A stretch of DNA of 64,000 nucleotides. It comes from Cyclospora cayetanensis. Taxonomy: Eukaryota; Apicomplexa; Conoidasida; Eucoccidiorida; Eimeriidae. The stretch spans positions 158,047 through 222,046 of the forward strand of contig NW_020312591.1 of NCBI RefSeq assembly GCF_002999335.1, in the 5' to 3' direction. Within the stretch, counting starts at the first letter, position 1; every line of letters begins with the position of its first letter. Positions 1-16,200 of the stretch are shown piece by piece. Both the position numbers and the translations under genes were made by a program. The notes under the pieces are model-generated. The model searched no databases and was not told the DNA's origin. It saw nothing but the letters and a program-made list of their open reading frames with translations.

Positions 1-316
1 CCAACTTGATGGAAGTTGCTGTCGAGATAATATGGGGTTAAGGGCGGGAGTATGCTTGTCGCTGCACGATGTGGCGAGAAGCAATATGCGTGGCCTCGAA
101 TTTATGAAGCGAATACTTTTCTCATGCTCTTGTAGAGCTTTCACGTGCGGTAGAGTACCTAGGTCTCTTCTGGCCTTTTGCAGCAATGCCGCTGTGGTGT
201 AGACACTCTATCACTGCCTACGGAGCCACCAAAAACAGCCATGTTGAGGGGGGATCATTTGCAACAAGAAGGGAAAGAAAAACCGCTTGCATCATTACAG
301 CAAAATGTGATTTCAG

Positions 317-2302
<1,986 letters not shown>

Positions 2303-2407
2303 CAAACCGTTGATCGTATCATGTTGATTAGCAATGTAATGAATCAATCTGAACAATGAGTTAGTGCTGGATTTCCGTCAAGTGTATAGACGGAGCTTGT
2401 TGCATGA

Positions 2408-2413
2408 AATAAA
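2408..2413 (+). promoter_or_regulatory. AATAAA polyadenylation-like hexamer after the PKA gene
   Basis: A consensus AATAAA lies about 105 bases after the TGA stop of the kinase gene. It is a reasonable 3'-end signal by position, but the hexamer is common and is not a proven signal in this lineage. Confidence 0.35.
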
Positions 2414-2756
2414 CCAGCGGCTCAATTCTAACTGCCGTCTCATATCAGCGAGTGCCAACGAAGGCACCAACTCATTGAACTGAGTGATGCTTGGTCTGAT
2501 GAAGCGATTCAATTACTGCTGTTGTTCAGCAACCATGTACGTATCAAGAACACATGGCATCGACTTCGGTGGTTCTTACGCATTCTCGCCTGCTGAGCCC
2601 TCCAATTAGAAGGCCAGTGTTACATGGAGGCACGTTCTACTAGATTATTGATACCTTATTACGAATTAGCGAAGAGCTGAACTAAGCGGCTTGTTCGTTC
2701 TTATTTCTTGTTTGACGCACAAGGCTTTAGCTTGATTAGAAAAGATTGAAACGTTC

Positions 2757-2777
2757 TGTGTGTGTGTGTGCGCGCGC
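2757..2777. repeat. TG/CG dinucleotide microsatellite
   Basis: Seven TG units run directly into CGCGCGC. A simple alternating purine-pyrimidine repeat. Confidence 0.9.
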
Positions 2778-5700
2778 TACATGCCATGTGTAAATTGCGG
2801 TTAATGCTCGGAGTACTTCGAGGCTGCACACATGAGCACCCTAAATGGCCCTGTCCTCTCATATTCGAGACCTGAGGGGCGCAAGCCAGAAAAGGAAAGG
2901 CCTGTTTTAGATACACAATCTTTAAGTCTCTAATAAGTCTGTATTGGTTTTGGAGCGAAGTGTCCTCCTGCAGACACCTCACATGGAACGTTACACGCGG
3001 CATCTCTACGATGACGCCTGCGTGCACGGGACCATTCTAGAAGTCAGGGAGCACACTGACAGGATTGCATTCCAATTCGAAGTGCACTTAAACGTCGCAA
3101 CCTCGACAATCCTTGCATTCTGCTGCCTCTCAGCAAATCCGGGCCTCAGGGACTGCACTTACGTGTAAGCACGCAGATTGCACTCTTGCGCCGTCTCCGC
3201 TGCTTAAACAATCCACTTTGCATCTAATTTTAAGTAGAACAAGCTGGTCTTTACCATTGGCGTGAACTTGGATAGACGCTGAAATTCACTCGTGATGGCT
3301 CCCCAAGTACGGCTCTATATACTGTGACCCCTTTGACTGGGCTGTACCCTCCGCGGAAGGCTTGTTGTTTAGCAGATGCTGCTTCGTTGCTAGCCAAGCA
3401 GCCTGCTCCCACTGGGTTGATACCCGCCGTTCAAATAACTTAACTTTTAGCATGGTGTTGCAGTCCGGATTATACGAACCAATTCCCTACTGTAGAAGCA
3501 GGTGCGTTGTGGGGAGGCTGCCTACGGCTAGCTTAACTAGGAGAGCGAGTTTTCTCAAGGCTTCTCTTCTGGCACATACTGGATCGTGGGCTAGGTCCCG
3601 CTGACATAGTCATTCTAACTGCCGAATCAGCTGTTGTTTTTTAGCTGAAGGTGCAACTTTGCACCCGTTTGCCTCCAAACCTTCAAATGGCTCACTGCTT
3701 GGTTGTGTACGCCCTAACGGTCAATTGTTTAATGGCTGAGTCCTTTCCACATTGAAAGCACCTGTTCGTCTACGTTGTGGCTATTTGAAGGACAGCATGT
3801 CGAGAAATATGAATCTTGAGGCTAAGAAACGTTTCTCTGCCAAAATTTCCGTGAATCTTTCAAAATTTGCTATTGAGGTGGTCTGGGCAAGAATGGATGA
3901 GTCAGAGCTCATACAAAGGCTTGAAACTTAGTAATTTCGGGAGATAGATGAAGTCCTGTACCTAACTTAAGCCACCGTCAAAGTGCCCCTCCCTCCAATA
4001 TACATGTCCCAAGAATCACTTGTTTCATTCACCTGGAGGGAACACAACCACGCATAACGACTGGTCCTTGCTATACTTACAGTTTTCATGAGCCTTTCTG
4101 GCAGCCATATCCTCATTTATGCGTCCATTAACATTCCATTTGTTGCCTAATCGTGGCAGTCTGTTCGCTGTTGAGCTAGTACTTTTACACCGGAATGCAA
4201 GCGGCACTCTGCTGCCCCAACGGGCGTTTTGCCACTGTACACCTCCATTACAAAGGGACGCTTTCCGCCAGACGATTACCACTACACAGCAAACTGCTTA
4301 CCAAATAGCATATTTAAAACAATCCCACTGTTGTAGGATGACCTGACATACCGCTGCATCCACAGGCAGTTGATGCAACTGCTTCGCATCATGCACTGCG
4401 ACCAACTATTACCCTCATTCTCAGGTCTCCGTAGCGAGAAATCAAGCTACAGGTCCAATTGCAACTTGAAAGAATGCTATAGAGTACTTCTCAAGAATAG
4501 TTTTGCATTCACCTGCCTGTGCCTGGCAGGGTCTCGATATGAGGAAAGAAGGACAGCTAAGTTCCGCATAGCTGTACCCTCAAGCATTTTGAACATCAAC
4601 AGTCACATGTATATAGTACCAAGCGCATACCACAAAACGTTGCTTTTCATTGCATCGAGCTCACGCTACTATGCAATAAATGATTTATACGAACTAACAA
4701 ACCAGTGAGTCAATTTCTTGGCAAGTGATAACTGCGCGTAAGTAATACAGTAAAAAGTGTTTGAATGTCGCTGAGCCCAGTAAGGCCGATTACACCAAGC
4801 ACTTGTGAAGCACTTGTTGGCTAGTATTACGTCCGAGCCTCCTGTACACACTGGAGTAGAAGCATTGATTCCGAAAGAACACACTGAAAAAAGTAAGCTG
4901 ACAATACCCAGGAATTGCTTGATGCAAATTTCCAGGCCATAGTAAATCTGTCCAGCATGTATAGATCAGTGAATACATGCCAGGAAGAGGCCTGCTTTTG
5001 CTCGCATGCACTATTCAGAGCAAGTATTTCCCCCAAAAAAGCATCAATGCAATTTAGGGTCAAACAGCAGAGTGTAGGGACTTCTTTGTGCCAATGTCCA
5101 TATATTCAGGTTTGTGGCAACGCAAAGAGATGCATGTGCATTGGAAAGCACTACACTAATGTCCGTTGGGCTTAAAGATGCGGAAAGTCGGGGCCACTAC
5201 TCGTGGTTAAGATTGTACGGTCAAATTCGAGCACCGACACCTTGACAAAATGGCTTGACCTGTGGATGTAAGTAATTTTAGAAACCTGAGATTATTGACA
5301 GCAGCTTCAATATGTCCCTTCGCCATGGCAACGCACCTAGGGCGTCAAGGGTAGCACGAGCCCTGAGACCAAGTAGAATAACGATGCGAACTACATGACC
5401 TGCTGAAGAGTGCATTGGACGTCATTACTAGTGAGAGCGAGATACTGAGTAAGTTGCGCGTGTGTGGCATCACGACATGAATGTGCATAACTGAGACGCA
5501 TTAATGTATGGTGAGATTTACCCATGGCATCTTATGTCTTGCTTCTAAATACAATGCTATTCTGCATCAGTTCTACCACTAAACTAGACTGACTTGCATA
5601 ATGGTGCCTTAATTAGAAGTTTCAGTTTTAGGTAAGAATCTCTTGTTCGGAAGAGGCAGCCCAAGGCACCCATCATTGAAACCTGCGCTAAGGCGCTGTT

Positions 5701-6057
5701 CACGCCAGCACAAGTCAAGGTGTTGAGTCAGCTAGCTTGTTCATCCACCAGCAATTCGCAGGATTCTCTACACGCCTGATGTTTTTCTTGCGTAATAATG
5801 CATAAGAATAAAGAACAGAAAGTACATGATACCACAATATGTAGGACCGTAGCGTTGAGTCCAGTTACTGTACTGCTGTGTTTTTAGTGTACTAAAACTG
5901 TCATGCTTCTTGCACGCATCCTACTTTTCGTTTGACTCAATTTCTATCTCCGAAAGCCATAGGCATGCACGAGGCTGGTACGCCAAGAGCAGCCCACTGC
6001 CTGCTTCATTAAATAGAGAGATATCTGTCTTCTGTAAAATATGCTCAGCAAGCCTAC
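2778..6057. other. No confident gene; weak minus-strand ORFs
   Basis: No plus-strand gene is recognised. Minus-strand reading frames at 2830-3027, 4025-4282 and 4827-5063 have a coding-like mix of residues and could be distal exons of the leucine-rich-repeat-like gene to the right. I could not join them with consistent splice phases. The strand is inferred from the neighbouring candidate only. Confidence 0.3.
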
Positions 6058-8777
6058 CTTCGCAAGCGCCAGCATCTAACTCGAGCGCTTTTGCAAGTAC
6101 GGTGATATAAATTTTACGTGATATGTGGTGTACTGAAGGGTGCTTCAGCAAAGCTAAATACACTTTGATGTAGTCGAAATGTAGTGTATCATGGCTCAAT
6201 AATAAGGAGTGCGGGAGCGTATGAATTTCGGCGGTGATAAATGATAGTCTCATGCCTACAGAATGTAACCAAATAATTTTGCTAGGCAGTGACTCTCCCA
6301 TGGACAGCCGCTCAATGCCATCCTCTACGTAGTTTCCTCAAAGATCAATGTAGCTGGTAGGCTAGAAAGTGTTTTAATCTGAGGTTACATGAAAATGCCT
6401 GAAATTCTTCAGTCAGGCTATTTTCCCGGTGCCTGATGAAGTACCATAATCAAATAACGCATATTACAGTGGGAAATTTCCGTAATCTCCACTGCTTGCA
6501 AGGTGCCAGTAGGGACCCAGATCCCAAAATTTCATACGAAATCTACATCTGCGCATTAAATGTGGATATGTTGCTGCGATGTCTTCTGCTGGATTTCGAT
6601 GATTTCACTTTGGGCACTTTAGGGATAGGGCTAGCGTTTCGTCCACACCAAAAATGAGATACATGAAAATTTCAACTTACGTGTGCATTTCCAGCTTTGG
6701 CATGTATCTCATCGATTCGCAGACCACGAATGCCTGTGTATAGTTGCAACACTCACAGCACGCACGGCACACTCCAGCAGGGCGAAGTCTTCTCAGGCAT
6801 CGTGGGCAAATCCTGATGCTGCTATGAGCGTAGAGTTTCGGCATGCAAATTCGCTGTAAAATTATATACGCCGGGTTGATCTTACGACGGAATTCCCTCG
6901 TGCGGGAAGTGTATGCTGTTGCTGTTGGCAGCACTAGCTGTACTGTAGGACCCCTCTTCAGATTTTAATTCGCTGATGTGTTGGTTCACATAAATGCCTA
7001 TACGGAGGACTTTAACTCCCGGAGAGTCACCTTCTGTACAATACTGGAGAAATGGGTCCAAAATGCGAGCTCTGTTGGTGAAGACTAAGTGTGTCTCTCT
7101 GATGAAGACATGACACCTCTCCAGTGGGGCTTCGTGTATGGCATAGCCGTTACTCAACCGCTCAAAATCCCAGTATGATTGAAACAGACAAGACCTGACA
7201 AAAAACAAAAAACAATGCTGCTGGCAAAGTCTGGCGTGTGATTCTATTTTCGTTGCCTCTGCTTAGTGATATTTATTCTTACAGGACGAAAGTGTATCTG
7301 ATACCTGCTTTTCCTCTTACTTGTGGGCCTACAAGCAAGCACCGAAGAAACACGCTTTTATTTTAAGCCCATGAATGGCGTACGTCTCTGGAGATATTGA
7401 CAAGACGATAGGAATGGACCTGCCCTACATGCTGGCGATACGGATGGATTTCCCTTGCCTCCAAACCTGTACAGCAGTCAAGCAGAGTGCAAGCCAGTGT
7501 TTCAAAAGCACTAGGTTTTCTTGGTGCTATGTCCGTATAGAGAAAACTAGCACTACCAGCCACTACGCACCGGTTTTGAGATATGTTAGCACAGTGTAAC
7601 GCAAGAAACAGAGCAAGTATTCCCAAGCCTACTTGTTTACTGCCTTTATTTTGATGCCTCAATGATTCTGAGCTGCATCTGCGCAAGCCTGGAGCTCAAG
7701 ATCGTGATAACCAATAATGACTGCGGTTATCACGGGCTTTTCTAAGCATCAGCGAGGGACGTGAGAAGGTGCAGTGGTTACTGGGTGCCTTTATGTCGTG
7801 GTTTATATGGAAAATTGTGGTCTGTTCATCTCTCCAGAGCCTTCCAAAGATATTAATCAAGGTGTACAGGTAGCACTGTAAATGATGGAAAGACAGTTTT
7901 TTGCAGTATCGGCACTGATGCGTTGCAGTGTTCTGCAGTTCAAAAATCTCCTGCGAAGTTGTGTGATGATGCAATATGGCTGAACAGCTGCAGGCCTTTG
8001 CTTAAATGGAAGACCCAGCTCCAGAAACATAGCTTACCCCTGTCCTCAGCACTCATTGCTTATGTCAGGATGCAGAGACTGTACAAGAACACCGCTTCTT
8101 GCTGGACTGACTTTTCACATTTGCACCTAGATGTGTAGATCTTTGGGGTTGGAGTCTCTCTTCACTATAACATGACAACTTCCAACTAACCACGGAAAAA
8201 CGACGGGGTTTGCTGCTTGTTGCACGTTACCATACTGCTCTGCTACCTTGATAGGCCGAGTATTCACAAGACATTCGATGCAATGAATCACTGCTAGGGC
8301 GTGAGGCCTCGAACGCATTTTATCCAGCAAATGCGCGTTCTTCGCGGTGATGCATGGAGACCAAGCTACTAGCAGCCCCAAGAGTGCGTTTTCGCGCAGC
8401 AGCTCAAAACGTAGTATACGATGAAAAAGCAAACAGGACCAGTGCCACTGCACAAAACCAAACGCTTCCAGCATTGCCGCCCGCCTTCAGCCTTGTGAGT
8501 TTCATGTTAGTCTTGTGCCCGTGCTACAAACGGCATGCGAAAAGTGAGTTCCCTTCTCGCATCGCTTTACGAGCATAGCCAGAGGAGTAGCCTGTGCATC
8601 TGACTCAAAGATCATGAGATGTACCGTTTGTAGAAGAGACGAAGAGACCGAATTGACCACGCACTTCCTCTTTTCATGTTCAAGCTGATGCCATTTAATT
8701 CTCCCTGATGAATTTCGAAAGCCTTTACTCGGGCCCGAGGCTAAAGGTGTTTCTAGAGGCCCACAGAACTGATACAT
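6058..8777 (-). CDS. Candidate multi-exon leucine-rich-repeat-like gene
   Basis: Several minus-strand frames, read from high to low coordinates, show helix-plus-strand patterns resembling ribonuclease-inhibitor-type leucine-rich repeats. They lie at 8502-8777, 8127-8474 (donor ATCAAG|GTAGCA inside it), 7696-7974, 6882-7208 and 6058 to about 6345. The clearest is the last: GNYVEDGIERL, then LPHSLLLSHDTL followed by VYLALLKHPSVHHIS, ending at a good donor GAAG|GTAGGC whose exon boundary is 6058. The 6882-7208 frame has RILDPFLQYCTEGDSPG followed by VKVLRIGIYVN, the same pattern. Such proteins are usually binding scaffolds. A cysteine patch CPRCLRRL...CRACCEC is read at about 6740-6830. An in-frame TGA just before GNYVED implies an acceptor there (TTTGAG|GAAAC) or decay. 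Exon joins are not resolved, and start and stop are unknown. Confidence 0.35.
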
Positions 8778-10283
8778 AGGGTAGATTAAATGTCCGCTAT
8801 GAGAGTTAATGTGACTTTAGACTAGTAGACTGCGAGCTTATACCCTTGTGCAGATTGCTCAAAGCAAGATAGTCCATGCCTTCTTCGGTGTGTAAGTTCT
8901 CTAGAAAGTCATATTTCCCCTTATGTAGTGTTCTTGAAGTTTTCTAGGGTATTCTTTCAATACTCTACTGCAATCCCTCGAATACATAAGTGCCTTGGAA
9001 CGCTGTTCTTTGAGTCTGACGCGCCATATTTCGGGTAGTAGTAGTATGAAGAATAGCTTCCAGTGCCCTACTGGCCTGTTGAAGCCATATCGTGTACATG
9101 TCACCATTCGATCGTGGCGGCGGACCTTCGGATAGAAATCAACGCTGGAAGCCATCTGACAATACATTTTTTGCTTGCACACAAGAGCAGACAAGGCTGT
9201 TCAACGCCCACAGACATTTTGAAGCTGCCATAGTTCGCTTACACGAGCTTTGCAAAGATTTGAATGGCACTCAGATACTTTGAAACGGGCTAGTAGATGC
9301 CTCCGTCAGAGTCATGAAGCCTGCATGAACCTGAAGGGATTTCTAGGATTACTACTGCAGTGTTCATTATCATAAGCTTGTAAGACGCGAAGACACACCC
9401 TTAGAAGACTGCTAGAGTATTGCAAGTGTCTGGCTTGGATAAGTTTTTGCCTCCATCAAAGCAGATATTCAATAAACTGGAACCACAGTTCTCCTCAGTA
9501 AAACCTGTCTGTGGGTGGACCCGGTATGTCAACAAGATGCGATAGTCGCTCGTAAGTTGCAAGTTTCCACGAAAGCGCTGATTGCTTAGTAAAAAGTCTA
9601 TGCCATTCAAAACCTGAGACGTTGTTAACTAATGCAGCATTGATTCAGCAGCGAGAGTATTGCGTATAGAGCTTCACAGTGACTCTTACGAACTGCTTCA
9701 GTGAGCTCGCCTAGGGCCGTCACGTATTATAAAATTATATTTCCCACCCAATAGCCCTGCTCGGGCGAGAGCAGTAGAGCTGTGGATTTGGTTATTCCCA
9801 AGCCCATATTTTTTAGTTATAACTCAATGCTGAAGACAAAGGTGGAACTCTGAGCCTTTGGAAAGACCTAGTTCCTTTTTAACACACGGATTTGTTTGCG
9901 TACTAAATAGGTTGGGTCTATGACTTCAGTCAATGCGAGTTACAGATATATGCAAAGCCCCATCAACATCGCCGGATTCGGCGCATACGCCTTGAGGACA
10001 GGCATACAGATCGCATTTCGGTATATATTTTTTGACAATGTAAAAATACCATAGAAACACTATTAATTAGGGATTTCAATCCTTCGAACAAATGTGTACG
10101 GGCCGAATGCCTGTATTATTTGGTTCTTCCAACCAAGGTGCAACAGTCACAGCTTGCGAATAGTGGATCTAGGATTGCAGTAGGGGGCGTTTAGGGGAGT
10201 AAATTCTCAAGGGGTGGTGAAAAAGTGAAGAGGCTGAAAGTGCACTCATATGATGAGTGTGCTCAGTTGCGCGTGGATCCAGG
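8778..10283. other. Spacer with two coding-like minus frames
   Basis: Minus-strand frames at 8901-9194 and 9401-9610 may be further 5' exons of the gene to the left; the second is preceded by a fair acceptor, AACGTCTCAG. From 9.65 to 10.28 kb I see nothing but presumed promoter DNA of the formin gene. If both neighbours are real, they are transcribed divergently from here. Confidence 0.25.
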
Positions 10284-13200
10284 ATGGAAGGACCAGCACC
10301 AATCAGCATAGGGCTCCGGCAGGTGGCAGTCCAGAGTGGCGTTCTGGTGTCCTCCTGGGGATGCATTGCTTTGCTCCACCCTATCATGCACTCTGCGCTG
10401 CTCCTTAGCTTTATTGCTTTGTCTCGCCTGCACCTTGGTTGGCTGTTTTGTTGCACCTGCCACATGCTCCTGACGGGCTGCAGGTATGTTAGCCAACCCC
10501 CATACAAGGTGGCCTGCTGGTTTAGCCTGGCCTCATGTCCTTCACGTTCTACACAAGCCAGGGCGCATGGGGTATTGGCTTTTTGCACATTTTGTGGACT
10601 ACTCCCACGTGTGGCGTTTCTCAGGAGCACGTACAGTCCATTTGCTCCCCTGTTACCCTGGACAACTAAACGTCGGGTTTTCTTGAAGCTCTTGCCATCG
10701 CTGTAGAGCGCAGCTTGATTAATACTTACCGGTCGTCTGTGTTTGTTTTCTGCAGAAGGGATACAGCTGCTGGCCAGAAGTCATCGGAGAAGCGAAAGAG
10801 CACGGGAGCATTCCGCTGCTTAAGTGAGAGATGCTGGAGCCACCTGCGGCTTCGCTATTGGCATTGTGTTTTCTACTTGTTTTTGCTTCTAGTAGCCTTC
10901 TGGGTTGCCTCAGTTGTGCAAGAAGATTCTCATGAGGGGCTGCAATCGTCGCAAGTCGGAGGTGGTTCTCACAGTTCAGTGCATTCTTGGCGTGAGAACA
11001 GCCTGCCTTCCCTGTTGCTTAACTCGGACTGTTCACAACACTTCAAGATTGCAGCCAAAGCCGTGATTAGAGGCCGCGACATGTCGGACCAACTTCTGTC
11101 GCTGCTGCATTCCTGGGCAAGCCAACAGTATGTGAAACTGAGTGTGTGGTTTCGAACGGGTTTACTGATGCTGGAAAACGTTACACTAAAACCGTGCATG
11201 TCGTTGCTTCGCCAAGTTGGCCTGTTGCCAAGCATCAACGAGACAACTGCTCCAGAAGTTTGCAACTCGACAGCCCGCAACGCAGGCTGGGACTGGTGGT
11301 GGGTTCAGTGGTTGACCGTCAAGCATAGCATGATACACAGTTTTCCGATCGTTTCACACAGCTTTGTTCATGGGAAAAATGGAGACAGGACTAGCTGGAA
11401 TATTCGAGAGCTTCCGGAGTGGCACGATATGCTGTCGGAGCCCATGTTGAAGTTTGGGGAAAATGGGGACATAGTAGAAGAGGGATCATACTGCGCTGTG
11501 CTATCACTTATGCTCCTGTATTTCTTTTCCTCAATCATTTATCGGGCGTGTCTTGCCATTCCTGCAGTAGTTATGCAGATCCTAGAAGCGATTGGTTTTA
11601 GCATGTCAGGTTATACCTCACGAAATTGGGGAAGCCTCCTGGTTATTACCTTCAAAAGTGCTGCAGCTTCGTTTGCAGTAACACTTGTGATTTCGTTTTT
11701 CTGTATAGCGGCGGTGACTGCTTTAACGGGCTTCCGTGTCATTGGCTTGTTGGGGCGTGTCCTCAAAAAATCTTGTATCAACAGCAGTGACGTTAGCAGC
11801 AACCGAACTGCCCTAGCAAGCGATCACTTAGTGAAAGCCGATATGACTAGGGGTGCTGAAGTTCTGGAGATGCTGGCAGCAGTTTTGACTTGCTGGATCA
11901 TATTACTGTCGGACCGCAAATACGTCATGTATTTTTGGGCTACAATGCAACCGCTCCGGCTTTTTGTATTGTATATTGTAATGCTGCTGCGGCTGCCATC
12001 TGCACAAGTTGCCCTTTTAATGTCGTTGCCAGCTCCTCTGAACAAGCCAGATACGGTGCTGCAGCGCTCTCAGCCCCTCCGAATCATAGATCCCGTGGCT
12101 GTTGGTTCCATGCTGGGATGCATCATCGCTGCTGCGACATTGGCCTGTATGCGGCAACTGACTACCACACTGGGATCTTCCGTCAAAAAATCAATGTCCT
12201 CACATGCACTGCTTGTGAAGAATAGTCTTCGATCCCTTTGCTACACTCGAGGCAAGTGGACATTTCGCAACACGTCAAATAGGAACGAAGGACAACTCCC
12301 TCTTCTGCACGAACCTCTGGAGAAAAGCCGGGTATTCTCGCGTGCTCAGAAACATTTGAACGAGGAGAAAGTCGAACTTGTCTTTGGTGGGGAGCATATA
12401 AGCAAGCTGGGGTGCGAGTCGCAAGACGAAGCAGCGACATTACACCCGGAAAATCTGACCATTCTCACACGATGGCCAATGTGCAACGAGCTTACAAAGT
12501 TTTACTTGGTGGATCTAGTACCTGCTGGCGAGATATTGCAATGTCAGTGGCCCGTTAGAGACGAAATACCAAAGCTTCTAGTGTGTAAACAACTTTCCCG
12601 AGAAATACAGGAACAGCAGAGGCCAGCCCAGCAGGGAGTCTGGTGTATGCAACGCTTGAGGGGTCCGAAGAGTCAGTTTGGCGAGCTGCACTACCAACGC
12701 TGTGATATACAAAGTAAACTAGTTGGCCAGGGAAGGCAGCAGGGCAACGATTCGAATGCTGGCATGACGAGCCACCTATATATGTGGAAGGAAAAGCATA
12801 CAACGGCATCCGTTAAGCGAGGAGGATTGTGCGTAGAAATCGATGTTGCAGTGAAGAAAGTAAATAATGCGATCGATTTGAAAGAAAGGTTCGAGCAGCA
12901 TTTGAGAGAATCAAGGGTTCGTTGCAATTCCTTGGGAGCTCAAGCATACCACATTGTCCAAGAACTTAAAAAGCAGACAGAGAACCTTTCTAAGAAAATA
13001 AACGAGACACGTTACCTCAGAAACAGACTGAACAGAACACTAGGCAGCGACTGGAAATTTGGACAAGTTCAGGACCATTATATCCATGACGCTTTTCATA
13101 AAGAAAAGCATAATCAGCAGAATTTCTACCGCGAAACGTTGAAATCAACAGAGCAGCTTACATTCAGACTGGTACAAAACGTGCGACACGATATACATTT

Positions 13201-16200
13201 GCTAAATAAACGCAAGGGCCAGTTGGTTCATCATGGATTTTTCGCAGAATTTCAGCTTTCTCACGAGGCTTCCAAATGCAGCGGAAACAATATTTGTGAA
13301 GTTTCCGCGCCGCAACCGAGCAAATATACACTTGCAGAACTATCGCATTACGCAACTGCTCCTCAAATAGGTGCCTGTAGGCTGGATATCACTGCGTTTA
13401 GCGGATGAAATAAAGCGATTCTGTCTGCTGGCTACTAACAGTAGGTTGCTGGCATGGAAGCCATGAAGAGGGGCGTTTATGTAGCTAAGCTAAATCGGTA
13501 AACGAAATGCGTTTCTCGCTTTGCGCTCCACAGGTTTACGAAGCACCGCCTCACAACTACAGACACCCAAAGATGGGCTAGCATTCTTACATAAACAACA
13601 TGTAAGTCAACGCTGCTAGGCTTTAAGTAACGAACTATTTCTTGGATTTTTCACCCCTTATGGTGATTTTTTGGGGTAAATCCCATATCTCCCGCAGCAC
13701 TATCTTGCATGATCTTGCGTTTGCCATTCTGTCTAAGCCTGCTGAGTTTAACAAGCCGTACGACACTGAAGTGCTCTTGGAAGAGGCTGACCGGCTAGAA
13801 AGAGCATTGCAAGTTATTGGCAGCCGCATCTTCTCATTGCGTATGGTATTATACAATATTGAGCTTCCACAGTCCACTCTCGATGCTGCGAGGAAGCTGT
13901 ATAGAGCTCCTGGTTACCTAGGATCAGATAGCGCGCAGCTTCGTCGAGTGTTGTTTCGCCGAAGCAAATGCAGCTGGATTGGGGATTCAGAGAGTCTGGC
14001 GTCGACCCTACATGTGTTGAAGCGCGCTTGGCCATCTGAGGAATTCTGCAACCGTTTGTTACGGCGATCAGGCCACGCAAAGGACTTGTCGCTGTTAGAA
14101 CAAAAGGTGCGTTGGTCCTACTAAGAGCCAAACCAGCTCCCTCACTTGATGCTCAACACGGTGGCGCAAGCTCGCAATCTTCACGTTGCTGAGGAGAAGT
14201 AATGCAGATTGGTAGTCGCCGCCTATTTATTTTGGACAGCTAGGGGCGACGATAATCACATAAATCCCTCATCACGAGCATCGTAAAGTACGCACTTTGT
14301 GAGATCATTGCCAAGTGTATCCGTATCTCATTGATCAGTTGAGCTTCAAGGGTCAAATCGCTGTGTAAATGGGGTGTGAGTGTATGCTCGTGGGACGCAG
14401 TTTCTGCCACTGGCACAACTTCCACAAGGCCGCCAGCGCGTGGCCATAGTGCTGTTTCTATTAGGCCTTGAAACTCAGTGGCAAAAGGAGTGTCGACGTC
14501 TGAATAAACTAGAAGAAGGTCTAGGAAATATTCGGCAGTCAAATATGCTTAAAATTCTCTTTAAAACCTGTGTCGAAGTCTATTCAGAGATGAGCACACG
14601 GATCTCATACATGAATTCTCTGGAGATGGAAAATTCTCCATCGGCGAGTGATATTAAACACAAGCAAGTAGAGCGTCCATGCTCTTTGTCAAACCAGGGA
14701 CAGCGAACAAACTGCGGGCTGGAAAGTGTGCTGGATCAATTCAGCATCTGGAAGGGCAACGGGGATTTCAACCTAGGGTGCTTAAGAGATGCAGCGAGCA
14801 TTACTTCCTCCCTGCTGCATGGATTCTCTCTTTTGCAAGTAGTTCTGCACAGAAGTTTTCTAGATCTTCGTGGAACCGGTGTGCCGTGTGGTAGCTACAA
14901 AATTTCAAATAGTAAATACGAACCTAACTACCACCCACTGAATATCCCATACCTCTATGCGGCAGAGATTCATGGAAGTTCCATGTTGACTGGAGCGGAG
15001 GTGGCAAATAGCAAGTGTACTCAATCTAGGGGCCTTTCGTCCTCCCACAACTGTAGCTGCATTTGCTGTTCGGACACGGGTCCACCAAGCCTTAGTATTC
15101 TACTAAAGTGGCAGAAAAAGCAGAAGCTGATAAAGGATCAGAGAATGCACAGACAAGCATCAAAGAAGCCATTGAACCCTTCAAAAATGGCTCATCCAAC
15201 GAAGTACACAAAAACGGATTTGCATAATGAGGTACACAAAGGATGCGAGCCGGAATAGATGCCGCTCAGTATAGCCTGAAACCATGAACGCTGTGAAGCA
15301 GCCAACACCGCGGACCACTACCGCCAAAGGCGAATAACTATTCCTGAGACTGTAGGAGTTGTGAGACCGGCATACGCGCCACATACCACCTCTATGTCCT
15401 ATTCTTATGCCTCAGAGCGACGATGTGTCTGCCAGAGAGGGCCTAGAGGAGGCAATGGCAGTTGGTGAGTGCGAGCATATTGCTGAAAAGCGGGCATAAA
15501 TACCGCACAGTATAATTATCAAAGTTAGCTGCCTCCGGAGAGCCTGGAATGCTGTGCAGGCCGTTTGGTGGTTGTGCAACTCTGCTCTGTTGGATTACAG
15601 TAACGCTATACTACAAAGCGCTGAGGAACCGCCATAAAAGGGTCGCTAAGCTAGGCAGGAATGTCCAAGAGTACTTCACGGAGTTATTCTCACCATTATT
15701 TGCTGACTTTATTTCTCACCCAGCAAAATTACCCGCTCCAGATGATTCCTTGGCTGTCCACAAAGTTAGTTCCGCGAGCTACACCCAGAGAGATACGGAA
15801 CAGGGTCTGGAAATGGCGTGCCAGCTATTGAAGACAGTTCACAGCACTGGCTTACTGATAAGAGATGCATGGTCAGTTATTCTGATTTTTGTAAAGTGGT
15901 AACCTTAGACTGCACGGTAAATTGCCCATATACGTGGGGATCTTTAGGCTTGAACCACATTAGGTGTCAGGCTATTAGGCTGTGGTATTATGTTTCAGGC
16001 AGGGGCTCCTAAACAAGAACAAAAACGGCATTTGCGCTATGAAGGATGATTGTACAGAACTGTGTCCATTAATGCACGAGCCTGACGACGATGCGGTGAG
16101 CTGAATTTCAAGGCAGAAGCTGTTGCAGATCAATACTTTTTTTCGAGAGGACTCAATACCTTTTTCTTTCAGTGAGCCTGTGGTTGCGTTTGTCTCCCAG

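Noticed and set aside
178..316. In-frame extension of the kinase exon upstream of 317
   Set aside because: It would replace the first glycine of the nucleotide loop and reads through a good TTTCAG acceptor. No PKA-like N-terminal sequence is visible in it.
10169..10630. 153-codon minus-strand ORF at the formin start
   Set aside because: It is antisense to the first exon of the formin gene, whose ATG, donor (CAG|GTATGT) and phase fit the next exon.
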